A stretch of DNA of 64,000 nt. Origin: Bacteroidales bacterium UBA4070 (GTDB lineage: Bacteria > Bacteroidota > Bacteroidia > Bacteroidales > VadinHA17). The translations under genes were made by a program, and so were the position numbers. The DNA lies in assembly GCA_002383485.1 (NCBI GenBank), contig DFYY01000022.1:182671-246670 (forward strand), written 5' to 3'. Of this stretch, positions 51,740 to 60,307 are shown piece by piece (position 1 is the stretch's first letter; each line of letters opens with the position of its first letter). The notes below the pieces were generated by a model, which was not told where the DNA came from, ran no database searches, and saw nothing but the letters and a program-made list of their open reading frames with translations.

Positions 51740-53524
51740 TTATTTTGTTGCGTTTTCGAGTCTCTTCATGAGAGTGAAGATAAAGGTTGCGGCTACAAGG
51801 CAGCAGGCAATGAAAACAAGCCATAACTGCCACAGTTCTATTTTGTCATAGAGTTTTCCGGGTACGCTGAGAAGTTTGTTTCCGACCGCGGTGGCGAGCA
51901 GCCAGCCGCCCTGCATAAGTCCCTGGAACCTTGATGGTGCCACCTTTGATACAAATGATAACCCCATCGGGCTTAGAAAGAGTTCGGCCACTGTCAGTAT
52001 AAGGTATGTACCTATCAGCCAGTAGGGAGTAACCCTCATGGTGTCAGAAACAGGTGAACCTGCCAGTTCCGGCTGTGACGGAAGTGAAAGAGACGAAAGG
52101 AACATCACTATAAAACCGACAGCTGCAATTATCATCCCGAATCCGATCTTTTTAGGGGTGGAGGGTTCGATATTCTTTTTATTGAGCCATGCGAATAATC
52201 CCATTACAGGAAAGGTCAGCGAAACAACAAACAGGGGGTTGAAGCTCTGGAAGACCTCCGGAGCTATCGGATTCATATCGTTTATCCTTGTAAGCCAGAA
52301 ATAGCCAAAAATCAGGGCAGATGCAAACAGGGCACCACCAATGAGTCTTGTCCTTACAGGGCTTGTTTTTTTGACCAGAAGCACCAGGCCCAGCACTGAA
52401 AATACCACAGCCAGCAATGAAGGCAGGGTGAAGAAGATGTAAGTCAGACGGCCAACTTCCTTTACAGTGTAATCACGTGCGAACCAGGTGAGTGTAAGGC
52501 CGTTCTGATGGAATGACATCCAGAAGAAGATTACAACGAAGAAAACCATTATAAGAGCAGAAACCCTGCTCATTTCTTCTCTCTTTGCACTCACAAGTAT
52601 CCATACCACAAAACCTGCAAAGAGTCCGTAGGCGAGGGCATCCTTGTAATTTACCAGGAAGGAAAGAGCAAATGCGGTAAGACCCATTGCCAGAGCTGCG
52701 CCAATGAGCGCCCATGGCTTGAATTCCATTTTCGGGCCGGCAGATTCCTTTGCAACTTTCTCCTTATTCGGAAGCAGTTTCTTGAAGGTGACGAATACAA
52801 TCAGCGAAATTACCATTGCCCCGGCAGCAATTGCAAAGGCATAGTTGTAACCCTTTGAAAAGACTTCCAGGTAGCTGCTTGCAAATGCTCCAAGATCCGT
52901 TACGGGTCCTGCAATACTTGCCTTGTCAGCCAGTTGCTGGAAGGTGGAAGTGTCTGTCAATGTATTGTTGATATACTGGTGACACAGCGAAGGCAGGCTT
53001 CCGTCATGCAGAAATCCGTTTGTCTTCAGCCACCAGTTCCTGATACCAGTTGCTGCATATGGAGCAAAAACTGCACCTATGTTTATCCCCATGTAGAAAA
53101 TCATGAAGGCCGAATCCCTCAGTTTTGAATACTTGGGGTCATCATACATCTGTCCTACAACAGCCTGCAGGTTCCCCTTGAAAAGGCCATTTCCGAATGC
53201 GATAGTGAACAGGGCTATCACTGTGAGAGTCAGTGACATGCCGGGAACAGCCATGAAGACGTAGCCGCCGAACATAATTATAATGCCGGCAAGTATCACA
53301 GTCTTGTATTTGCTTGTGGCATCTGCCAGGATACCCCCGAACAGTGCGAGGGCATAAATGGCAAAATAAAACCAGCTGTATATCTCGGAGGAATTTTCGG
53401 CAGACAGGCCGTATCTCGCCTGCAGAAAAAGGACCAGTATTGCCATCATGGTGTAAAAGCCGAACCTTTCTCCCATGTTGGCGAAGAAGGCAACAATGAG
53501 GCCCTTTGGATGATTTTTGAGCAT
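51740..53524 (-). CDS. POT/PTR2 family peptide transporter
   Basis: 594 residues with about 14 membrane helices, longer than the usual bacterial POT (about 490), with an extra helix pair in the middle. POT proteins import di- and tripeptides with protons. The ExxER motif that couples protons, in the first helix, reads N-M-G-E-R here (Asn16, Glu19, Arg20), so the first Glu is missing. Other family marks: RFGFYTMMAILVLFL, FAIYALALFGGILADA, GNGLFKGNLQAVVGQMY. It may be driven in a different way or handle other peptides. Own promoter and terminator, so a single-gene unit. Confidence 0.88.
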   Translation of the reverse strand: MLKNHPKGLIVAFFANMGERFGFYTMMAILVLFLQARYGLSAENSSEIYSWFYFAIYALALFGGILADATSKYKTVILAGIIIMFGGYVFMAVPGMSLTLTVIALFTIAFGNGLFKGNLQAVVGQMYDDPKYSKLRDSAFMIFYMGINIGAVFAPYAATGIRNWWLKTNGFLHDGSLPSLCHQYINNTLTDTSTFQQLADKASIAGPVTDLGAFASSYLEVFSKGYNYAFAIAAGAMVISLIVFVTFKKLLPNKEKVAKESAGPKMEFKPWALIGAALAMGLTAFALSFLVNYKDALAYGLFAGFVVWILVSAKREEMSRVSALIMVFFVVIFFWMSFHQNGLTLTWFARDYTVKEVGRLTYIFFTLPSLLAVVFSVLGLVLLVKKTSPVRTRLIGGALFASALIFGYFWLTRINDMNPIAPEVFQSFNPLFVVSLTFPVMGLFAWLNKKNIEPSTPKKIGFGMIIAAVGFIVMFLSSLSLPSQPELAGSPVSDTMRVTPYWLIGTYLILTVAELFLSPMGLSFVSKVAPSRFQGLMQGGWLLATAVGNKLLSVPGKLYDKIELWQLWLVFIACCLVAATFIFTLMKRLENATK

Positions 53525-53564
53525 AGTTTTCTGTATTAGTTGGTTTAATTTGTTCTGATGGTGA

Positions 53565-53572
53565 CAAATATA
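53565..53572 (-). promoter_or_regulatory. Bacteroidota -7 box of the POT transporter gene
   Basis: TATATTTG on the minus strand, 41 bases before the ATG at 53524. It faces the nnr gene and its own promoter at 53640. Confidence 0.4.
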
Positions 53573-53639
53573 TTAATCTTTTTAATTTGCAGACATGCAT
53601 TATATCTTTGGCCAGATAATTTTGCATTGACTGAATTTT

Positions 53640-53647
53640 TACATTTG
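53640..53647 (+). promoter_or_regulatory. Bacteroidota -7 box of nnr
   Basis: TACATTTG, 25 bases before the ATG at 53672. It excludes the ATG-like starts further upstream. TTTTG at 53621 lies 15 bases upstream, a little too close. Confidence 0.45.
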
Positions 53648-53671
53648 TATACTCAGTTTAAGCTGTATAGT

Positions 53672-55201
53672 ATGAAGATATTCACATCCGCCGGGATACG
53701 GGAGATTGATGCTGCCACCGTTCGTCTGGAGCCTGTGACGCCGGCAGGGCTCATGGAGCGGGCAGCCACAGTTCTCTTCCAGCGAGTAAAGGATCTGGTG
53801 GCGCCGGAGAGGAAGATAAGCGTGTTTGCAGGACCGGGAAACAACGGCGGCGACGGGCTGGTTCTTGCCAGGCTGATGCGTGAGGACGGATATGCTGTAA
53901 AGGTTTATGTTGTTGAGACGGGGTCTGCCCGAAGCAGTGAGTTTACCCTCAATGCAAGCCGTCTCGAGAGCTGTGGCATCAGGCCGTTTTTCCTCGCTGA
54001 TGCCGGCCAGTTTCCGGTAATAGGCAGGGATGAAGTAATCATTGATGCAATCTTTGGCTCCGGCCTCAGGAGACCTCCTTCAGGAGTGGCTGCAGAGGTT
54101 ATAAGGCGAATCAACGGAACCGGTGCCTTTATCCTGTCAGTGGATGTGCCGTCGGGGCTCTTCTGCGAGGATAATTCATCCGCGGACTGTGATGCCATCG
54201 TAAAGGCGACAAGGACAATCACCTTCCAGTTTCCGAAGCTGGCATTCATGTTTGCCGGCAACGGAATTTTCACGGGCAACTGGGAGGTTGTCGATATCGG
54301 GCTTCATTCGGGCACCATATCGGAAACGGATACACCCTATCATTATATTGTTCGGGAGAGTATCAGGCCATTGCTGAAGATCAGGGGCAAATTTGACCAC
54401 AAGGGCACCTTCGGCCATGCTCTGCTCGTTGCCGGCAGCTACGGGAAGGCTGGCGCCGCAACCCTTTCTGCCGGCGCTGCACTTCGTACCGGCGCAGGTC
54501 TTGTCACGGTCCATACGCCATCATCCGCAGTACTGGCCCTTCAGGCTGCCCTCCCGGAGGCAATGGTATCCCCTGATCCGGGCAGCAGCAATGTGACAAC
54601 CCTTCCGGACCTGGCACTGTATGACGCCATCGGGGCAGGACCCGGACTGGGTACTGATCCTGACACTGCCTCGGTCCTGAAGAACCTTCTCGATAGATCG
54701 ACTGTGCCGGTGGTGCTTGACGCCGACGCACTGAATATACTGTCACAGCACAGGGAATGGCTTGACCTGCTCTCTCCGCGCACAATCCTTACTCCTCATC
54801 CCGGAGAGTTCCGCAGGCTGACGGGAACGGACAGCAGCGACTTCCGCCTGCTGGAGGAACAACGGACCTTCGCAGCAAGACACAGGTGTGTAGTAGTGCT
54901 TAAAGGCGCCCATACTTCCGTTGCACTGCCAGACGGGACGGTCTACTTCAACAGCACGGGTAACCCGGGAATGGCAACAGGAGGCAGCGGGGACGTGCTT
55001 ACAGGAATGATAACATCACTGCTTGCACAGGGATATGACCCGGCAGATGCAGCCATAACCGGAGTATACCTGCACGGTCTCTCCGGCGACATCGCCCTGC
55101 GTATCCATTCTGAGGAATCGGTTATCGCGGGAGATATACTCATGAATATCGGACGTGCGTTCCGTGAGACGCACTTTAATAATTTCAGTGTTTATCTTTA
55201 A
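53672..55201 (+). CDS. nnr: Bifunctional NAD(P)H-hydrate epimerase/dehydratase
   Basis: 509 residues from the ATG at 53672 (MKIFTSAGIREID). The N-terminal YjeF_N domain (about 1-215) epimerises damaged NAD(P)H hydrate (GPGNNGGDGLVLARLM, VIDAIFGSGLRRPPSG, SVDVPSGL). The C-terminal ADP-dependent dehydratase domain (about 220-509) restores NAD(P)H (KGTFGHALLVAGSYGKAGA, GAGPGLGTDP, LTPHPGEFRRL, NPGMATGGSGDVLTGMI). The enzyme repairs damaged cofactors in the cytosol. The downstream DUF4831 gene begins at the last base of its stop codon. Confidence 0.95.
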   Translation: MKIFTSAGIREIDAATVRLEPVTPAGLMERAATVLFQRVKDLVAPERKISVFAGPGNNGGDGLVLARLMREDGYAVKVYVVETGSARSSEFTLNASRLESCGIRPFFLADAGQFPVIGRDEVIIDAIFGSGLRRPPSGVAAEVIRRINGTGAFILSVDVPSGLFCEDNSSADCDAIVKATRTITFQFPKLAFMFAGNGIFTGNWEVVDIGLHSGTISETDTPYHYIVRESIRPLLKIRGKFDHKGTFGHALLVAGSYGKAGAATLSAGAALRTGAGLVTVHTPSSAVLALQAALPEAMVSPDPGSSNVTTLPDLALYDAIGAGPGLGTDPDTASVLKNLLDRSTVPVVLDADALNILSQHREWLDLLSPRTILTPHPGEFRRLTGTDSSDFRLLEEQRTFAARHRCVVVLKGAHTSVALPDGTVYFNSTGNPGMATGGSGDVLTGMITSLLAQGYDPADAAITGVYLHGLSGDIALRIHSEESVIAGDILMNIGRAFRETHFNNFSVYL

Positions 55202-56331
55202 TGGTTGAAATGGGAAAAAGGATTGCTTTCATATTGCCTGCTCTTGCCGTCCTGGCAGCAGGCTGTTCGGTTATAGGGGGGAAAAGCCCCGGAGATATTA
55301 CCGTAATGCCTCTGGGTGACGAGGTGAGGGTAACGGATGGAAGCCTGGTCTATGCCCTCCCGTTAACGGTTTTCGAGATAGATATTATCGCTGAAAAACG
55401 TGTCGATATACCCGGACCGTATGCCCGTTATGCCGATGAGATGATCGGGCTTGACAATGTCGTTGTCTCTGAGAAGGAGTCGTGGCGGCTGGCGGACGTG
55501 AGCCTGAACACTGTGGAGGAGCTTGATCCTTCTCAGTTATATGTCATTCAGGGGACCACGCTTATGCAGACGAATATGTTTGCTCTCAGGAAAAGCGGAC
55601 TGGTGCTTGATATCAACCCGGACCGGTATGACCGCACCGTGTCAAGCAATATACATGAGGATGCCGCCCTGACAGGCCCGCTGTTTCCTGACAGGGGAGC
55701 ACATGAGTATGCATCAGCAAAGACTGACACGGCTTACCGTATTGTCAGGGCTGACACAGCTTTCATCAGGGTGCCTTACCTGGTTCAGAAACAAGAGGGT
55801 ATGACAGTGGAAGAGGAAGCCAGGGAGGCCGCCGACAGGCTGCTTGAACTCCGTGAAGGGAGGCATATGATCCTGACCGGTGAGACGAATATCTTTCCGC
55901 AGGATGGCGCCGCCATCAATGAAATCAACAGGCTGGAGAGGGAATATACTGCTCTCTTTGCCGGTAAGTCATGGACGGAGAGGCGCCACTATCGCATCTG
56001 GATAACTCCTGAGCCTGAAATGGCCAACAGGATGACAACAATCTTCACCTTTTCAGAGTTAACCGGAATAAGTACATCGGCAGAAGGTGCCGGAGCGCCG
56101 GTACAGATGGAAATTATCCCTTCCGGCAAGACCGGTAACTTAAACATGGTGGAAAGGCCGGTCAGCGGGCAGAAGGGTAAGGCAACAGGAGACAGGCTTT
56201 TTTACCGCATCCCGGATGTGGCGGAGATAACTTTCTCAATGAATGGGGAGGAGCTCTGCAAGGCGCGTAAGCTGATTTACCAGTTTGGCAGCAAGCTCGC
56301 ATTACCTGCAAACTTCATAATTGGAAAATAG
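55201..56331 (+). CDS. DUF4831-type lipoprotein
   Basis: 376 residues. The lipobox is LAAGCSVIG, so it is a lipoprotein. The rest matches DUF4831, a Bacteroidota family with two similar domains (YALPLTVFEIDIIAEKRVDIPGPYARYADEMIGLDNVV near the N terminus). Its function is not known. The start overlaps the nnr stop by one base. An internal Met (55210) is an alternative start. No catalytic residues are visible. Confidence 0.72.
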   Translation: MVEMGKRIAFILPALAVLAAGCSVIGGKSPGDITVMPLGDEVRVTDGSLVYALPLTVFEIDIIAEKRVDIPGPYARYADEMIGLDNVVVSEKESWRLADVSLNTVEELDPSQLYVIQGTTLMQTNMFALRKSGLVLDINPDRYDRTVSSNIHEDAALTGPLFPDRGAHEYASAKTDTAYRIVRADTAFIRVPYLVQKQEGMTVEEEAREAADRLLELREGRHMILTGETNIFPQDGAAINEINRLEREYTALFAGKSWTERRHYRIWITPEPEMANRMTTIFTFSELTGISTSAEGAGAPVQMEIIPSGKTGNLNMVERPVSGQKGKATGDRLFYRIPDVAEITFSMNGEELCKARKLIYQFGSKLALPANFIIGK

Positions 56332-56363
56332 ATGTGCCGGTGGGGAGTGACCTCCCCTGACAT

Positions 56364-57428
56364 TCATTTTTCACTGATCAGATCAAGGAATGCCTTTTCC
56401 CTCCTTGAGATATGGTATTTCCCGGCTATCCTTTCCCGCGCCCTGAGAGCCATCTGCTGCAGCTTCTCCGGTGAGGTGGAAAGGATCTCTTCAACCCTCC
56501 CGTACAAATAATCCCTGTCCGCGCTTACGGCAATAAATCCTGAATCGCCGATGATTTCAGGGATAGCACCCACAGCAGACCCCACGGGTACACAGTGGCA
56601 GAGCATAGCCTCGCACAGGGCATTGGGGAATCCTTCAGATACAGAGAGCTGAAGGACAAACCTGCTTTCGGCGAGAAGGCCTATAAACTCTTCCCTCGGG
56701 TGGAATGGATAAACTGCCAGGTTGGGAGGAAGCGGAGAGAGCTGCTCCGCCACGGCTCCTGATACACCAACAATAGTGAAGCTGCAGTTACCGAATCGCC
56801 TTGCGAGATCAATAACCAGGTCTACTCCCTTGACACGTACCCGCATCATATTATTGACAGGGGCTACGGCTATGAAACTGTTTTCCTTGCTCAGGCCGGG
56901 GTCAACCCTGAAGAAATCCGGATCGAATCCGTTGTGTATGACTCTCCATGGGGTTTTAAGACGGGGGAAGAAGTATTTGATACCCTGCTTCGGATAGTCA
57001 GGATTCGCCAGGTAGGTGTAGTCTGCCAGAATCAGGGACTGATCCACGGGCAGCAATTCTGTGCAGAGCTGAAACGACCATCTGATAAAGGTTCGCATTA
57101 CCGGTTTCCTGAGGCTGCCGTAGCTGAGGGAGGGAAAAGAGACGCAGTCGGTTCCTCCGGGTATAATATAAACAGGTGTACGGGTGATTTTTCCTGCTAT
57201 TGCCGGAAGGAGTGACCAGTAGCCTCCGAACATGACGAAAATGGCCCTGGTTCCGCGCAGGTTCCGGTAAAGGAAGATTAACTGCTTCAGGAAGTTCAAC
57301 GGTGTCATCCCCTTTGACTTCCAGTCGTGGCAAGGGGTCACCACGGTATAGCTTCGGGATAGAAACGTGAGGTCTTTTTCAATAAAGGCCGATCTCTCAG
57401 GGTAAATGTAGAGTATCTTCCCGTTCAT
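56364..57428 (-). CDS. Glycosyltransferase family 4
   Basis: 354 residues. A GT-B fold: the N-terminal domain has the FVMFGGYWSLLPAIAGKITRTPVYIIPGG segment, and the C-terminal donor domain has VIHNGFDPDFF, FIAVAPVNNMM, LLAESRFVLQLSVSEGFPNALCEAMLCHCVPVGSAVGAIPEI, with the EGFPNALCEAM motif (EX7E) that binds the nucleotide sugar. It adds a sugar to a glycan or lipid in the cytosol. It is nine bases after the methyltransferase gene, so the two act in one surface-glycan or lipid pathway. Confidence 0.88.
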   Translation of the reverse strand: MNGKILYIYPERSAFIEKDLTFLSRSYTVVTPCHDWKSKGMTPLNFLKQLIFLYRNLRGTRAIFVMFGGYWSLLPAIAGKITRTPVYIIPGGTDCVSFPSLSYGSLRKPVMRTFIRWSFQLCTELLPVDQSLILADYTYLANPDYPKQGIKYFFPRLKTPWRVIHNGFDPDFFRVDPGLSKENSFIAVAPVNNMMRVRVKGVDLVIDLARRFGNCSFTIVGVSGAVAEQLSPLPPNLAVYPFHPREEFIGLLAESRFVLQLSVSEGFPNALCEAMLCHCVPVGSAVGAIPEIIGDSGFIAVSADRDYLYGRVEEILSTSPEKLQQMALRARERIAGKYHISRREKAFLDLISEK

Positions 57429-57437
57429 CCGTTATTG

Positions 57438-58151
57438 TTAAATCCCGGAGAGCATAAAGCGAGTCCGGGCTATCAGCTTTCGTGTGATAATCACCCTTTT
57501 TGGAAGGGGAGACAGTGTGACGTCTTTCTTCTTTCTGAGGGTGATCACGGCATAGTCATTTTCCCTGTCAAATAGAGGGTAGGAGACATAGTTCACCAGT
57601 ACAAGTCCGCTGGCTGCAGCATCACTCAGAAGAGTGTCTGCCTCCACTGCCTGATCTATTATCTGAAGCTGGTCCGGCGAGTTTTTCCTCAGGTAATCAA
57701 TAGCTCTCGGGTGGGGAATGTGAATAAATATCAGCGAATTGTCATGCATGTGGTCTGACAGCATGCGGAAAAGGCCCCTGTGCTGACTTTCAGGGATGTG
57801 TTCAAGGACATCGGGGAGAATAATGAAGTCGAAGAGGCCGGGGTGGTCAAAATCGGTCATGTCTGATACCATGAACATGACGTTGTGAGCATTTGCCAGC
57901 CTTTTTCTGGCTATTTCAACCGAACGGGGACTGATATCAACAGCAATAACCTCACCCTTGCGGAGGTATTTTGCAAGCAATCCCGTAAGTGTGCCTATGC
58001 CGCATCCAATCTCAAGGACGCGGCTGCGCCGGGTTAGTCCTGCCTCTGCCAGGAATCCCATTATTCTGTAGTGCCGTAGATTAACGCTGGTTTTTTCCTG
58101 CTGACCGGCAAATCCGTCGTACCAGGTACCTATCTCTTCGCGGGTTTCCAT
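57438..58151 (-). CDS. Class I SAM-dependent methyltransferase
   Basis: 237 residues. The SAM-binding Rossmann motif I is VLEIGCGIGTLTGLLAKYL, motif II VIAVDISPRSVEIA, and FDFIILPDVLEHIPE is motif IV. This matches Methyltransf_11/25 small-molecule methyltransferases. The substrate is not known; with the adjacent glycosyltransferase it may modify a sugar or lipid of a surface glycan. A heptamer repeat (58164-58191) lies just before its start codon on the far side. Confidence 0.88.
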   Translation of the reverse strand: METREEIGTWYDGFAGQQEKTSVNLRHYRIMGFLAEAGLTRRSRVLEIGCGIGTLTGLLAKYLRKGEVIAVDISPRSVEIARKRLANAHNVMFMVSDMTDFDHPGLFDFIILPDVLEHIPESQHRGLFRMLSDHMHDNSLIFIHIPHPRAIDYLRKNSPDQLQIIDQAVEADTLLSDAAASGLVLVNYVSYPLFDRENDYAVITLRKKKDVTLSPLPKRVIITRKLIARTRFMLSGI

Positions 58152-58163
58152 TCTTTTTCAGAC

Positions 58164-58191
58164 AGTAGGCAATAGGCAACAGGCAGTAGGA
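58164..58191. repeat. Heptamer tandem repeat (AGTAGGC-AATAGGC-AACAGGC-AGTAGGA)
   Basis: Four seven-base units between the thioredoxin-like and methyltransferase genes. Same unit as at 23534-23560. Confidence 0.75.
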
Positions 58192-58196
58192 AATGT

Positions 58197-58718
58197 TTAC
58201 TGGGCTTTACCCGTGAAGGTTTTAAGAAAATCCTCGTAACTCTGTTTCTGCCAGCTGGTTCCGGCGAAATAGTTCAGCATGGGTTCTATCTGGGCCGGGG
58301 TCTTGTATCCTGATACCGGAGTAATCAGTTCGCTGCCGGCGGTAAGAAAGACCACCGTGGGGTATCCGAGCTTCCCCTGCAGCAGTGCGTATGCCAGCTG
58401 ATGAGTTTTCCCGAGGCTTCCGTCATTAACGAATTTCCTTCCCTGGAAGGTTACCGGCTCCTTGCCTTCAGCATCGAATTTGACGGCATAGTATTTTGTG
58501 TTGAGTATCTCTGCAATAACGGGATGGGAAAAGGTGTCCTTGTCGAGTTTTTTGCACCATCCGCACCAGTCGGTATATGCATCTACAAATATGGGTCTGG
58601 GGCTTTTCTGCGCCAGGGCGACAGCCTCCTCAATTGAATGCCATTTCACCGGGGCACTCTGGGCCGATGCCAGCAGTGCCGGAATTGCAAGCAACAATAT
58701 AATTATCAGTCTCTTCAT
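58197..58718 (-). CDS. Periplasmic thioredoxin-fold protein (Thioredoxin_7/DUF255-like)
   Basis: 173 residues with a signal peptide (MKRLIIILLLAIPALLASAQ). The fold has FVDAYTDWCGWCKKLDKDTF, whose WCGWC is the redox-active pair. The type is a stand-alone periplasmic thioredoxin found in Bacteroidota. It could reduce disulfides in exported proteins. The next gene downstream on this strand is the methyltransferase, but the repeat between the two suggests separate units. Confidence 0.85.
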   Translation of the reverse strand: MKRLIIILLLAIPALLASAQSAPVKWHSIEEAVALAQKSPRPIFVDAYTDWCGWCKKLDKDTFSHPVIAEILNTKYYAVKFDAEGKEPVTFQGRKFVNDGSLGKTHQLAYALLQGKLGYPTVVFLTAGSELITPVSGYKTPAQIEPMLNYFAGTSWQKQSYEDFLKTFTGKAQ

Positions 58719-58896
58719 ATCAGTTTTTAATTATAAACGGTTCAACGGTTTAATAATTGGTGCACAAATTTAATGATTAACATCAATAACCAAAATTATG
58801 CCACAAAGTTCAGGTCGCATGTTTTTTGACTCAGATATTGGAATGATTTTTTTATACATTTACACACCTTGTAATTAACTAACTCATTCACTGCCG

Positions 58897-60291
58897 ATGG
58901 AAAAATTAAGAAAGACCCTTGCTGACTCCAAGACTGCAAGATGGACTGCCCTGGGAGTTGTAGCGTTCACCATGTTATGCGGTTACTTCCTGACCGATGC
59001 CATGGCACCTTTGAAACCCATGCTGGAGCAACAGCTTGGATGGAGCAGCGAAGATTACGGTCTGTTCACCAGCGCTTATGGCTGGTTCAACGTATTCCTC
59101 CTTATGCTGATAATCGGAGGGATTATCCTTGATAAGATGGGTGTCCGTTTCACCGGGAAGATGGCAACCATGCTGATGGTTGCCGGTACCGCCATCAAGT
59201 TCTGGGCTGTTTCAACAGATATGTTTGCTGGCCAGTCGTGGCACTTCCTGTTCTGGGATGCCAACCCCCAGGTCTTCATTGCCGGTCTCGGTTATGCGAT
59301 ATTCGGGGTCGGGGTTGAAACCGCCGGAATCACCGTCTCCAAGATCATCGTCAAGTGGTTCAGGGGCAAGGAACTTGCCCTGGCAATGGGACTCGAGATG
59401 GCAACAGCAAGGCTTGGCACCACTCTTGCCCTTGCCGGATCAGCTCCGCTGGCCAAGGCCCTGGGCCACGTATCAATGCCCATCCTGGTTGCGCTCATAT
59501 TACTCTGCATTGGCCTGATAGCCTTTTTTATCTACTGCGGCATGGACAAAAAGCTTGATGCCTCTATTGCACTGTCCAAAGAAGGTCTTCCACAGGAGGT
59601 GGAAGAGAGTTTCAGATTGAAGGATATATTGTTTATTATTAAAAACAAGGGCTGGTGGTACATCGCAATCCTCTGCGTGCTATTCTATTCAGCCGTCTTC
59701 CCGTTCCTGAAATATGCTTCGGACCTTATGGTCAATAAGTTCGGAATTGATCCCGCAACGGCGGGACTGATCCCTTCTGTACTGCCTTTCGGAACCATCC
59801 TGCTCACCCCGCTTTTCGGAAACCTTTACGACAGAAAAGGGAAGGGGGCGACCATAATGATAATCGGAGCTCTGCTCCTGATTTTTGTCCATGCCATGTT
59901 TGCTATCCCGGCGCTCGATAAACCATGGATGGCATTCTTCCTTACAATTATTCTTGGTATTGGATTTTCCCTTGTGCCTTCGGCCATGTGGCCATCTGTT
60001 CCCAAGATCATACCTGACAAGCAGCTGGGAACAGCCTATGCGCTTATTTTTTGGGTGCAGAACTGGGGCCTTATGGGTGTTCCGTACCTTATCGGATACG
60101 TCCTTGACAAGTATTGCATCACCGGTACTTACATGCTTGAAGGTGTACCGGTACCAAGTTATGATTACAAGTATCCCATGATGATATTCACTGCCCTCGG
60201 AGTCGTAGCATTGCTCTTCGGGTTCCTTCTGAAGGCAGAAGATAAAAAGAAGGGTTATGGCCTTGAGATGCCAAACATTGTAAAAGAATAA
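58897..60291 (+). CDS. MFS transporter, MFSD1-like, probable dipeptide carrier
   Basis: 464 residues with 12 membrane helices. It has the MFS fold with GIILDKMGVRFTGKM and the motif WFRGKELALAMGLEMATARLG, resembling the WFKGKELNLVFGLQLSMARIG of eukaryotic MFSD1, a lysosomal dipeptide carrier. That similarity, and the immediate co-transcription with a dipeptidase (16-base gap), suggest it imports dipeptides. Metabolite:sugar-phosphate type MFS is the other possibility. A TACATTTA -7 like box (58855-58862) lies 35 bases upstream. Confidence 0.78.
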   Translation: MEKLRKTLADSKTARWTALGVVAFTMLCGYFLTDAMAPLKPMLEQQLGWSSEDYGLFTSAYGWFNVFLLMLIIGGIILDKMGVRFTGKMATMLMVAGTAIKFWAVSTDMFAGQSWHFLFWDANPQVFIAGLGYAIFGVGVETAGITVSKIIVKWFRGKELALAMGLEMATARLGTTLALAGSAPLAKALGHVSMPILVALILLCIGLIAFFIYCGMDKKLDASIALSKEGLPQEVEESFRLKDILFIIKNKGWWYIAILCVLFYSAVFPFLKYASDLMVNKFGIDPATAGLIPSVLPFGTILLTPLFGNLYDRKGKGATIMIIGALLLIFVHAMFAIPALDKPWMAFFLTIILGIGFSLVPSAMWPSVPKIIPDKQLGTAYALIFWVQNWGLMGVPYLIGYVLDKYCITGTYMLEGVPVPSYDYKYPMMIFTALGVVALLFGFLLKAEDKKKGYGLEMPNIVKE

Positions 60292-60307
60292 TCAATACCA
60301 GATAGTT

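Noticed and set aside
53558..53671. Longer N terminus of the NAD(P)HX repair enzyme
   Set aside because: The region contains the TACATTTG box and has no family match; the conserved domain starts at 53672.
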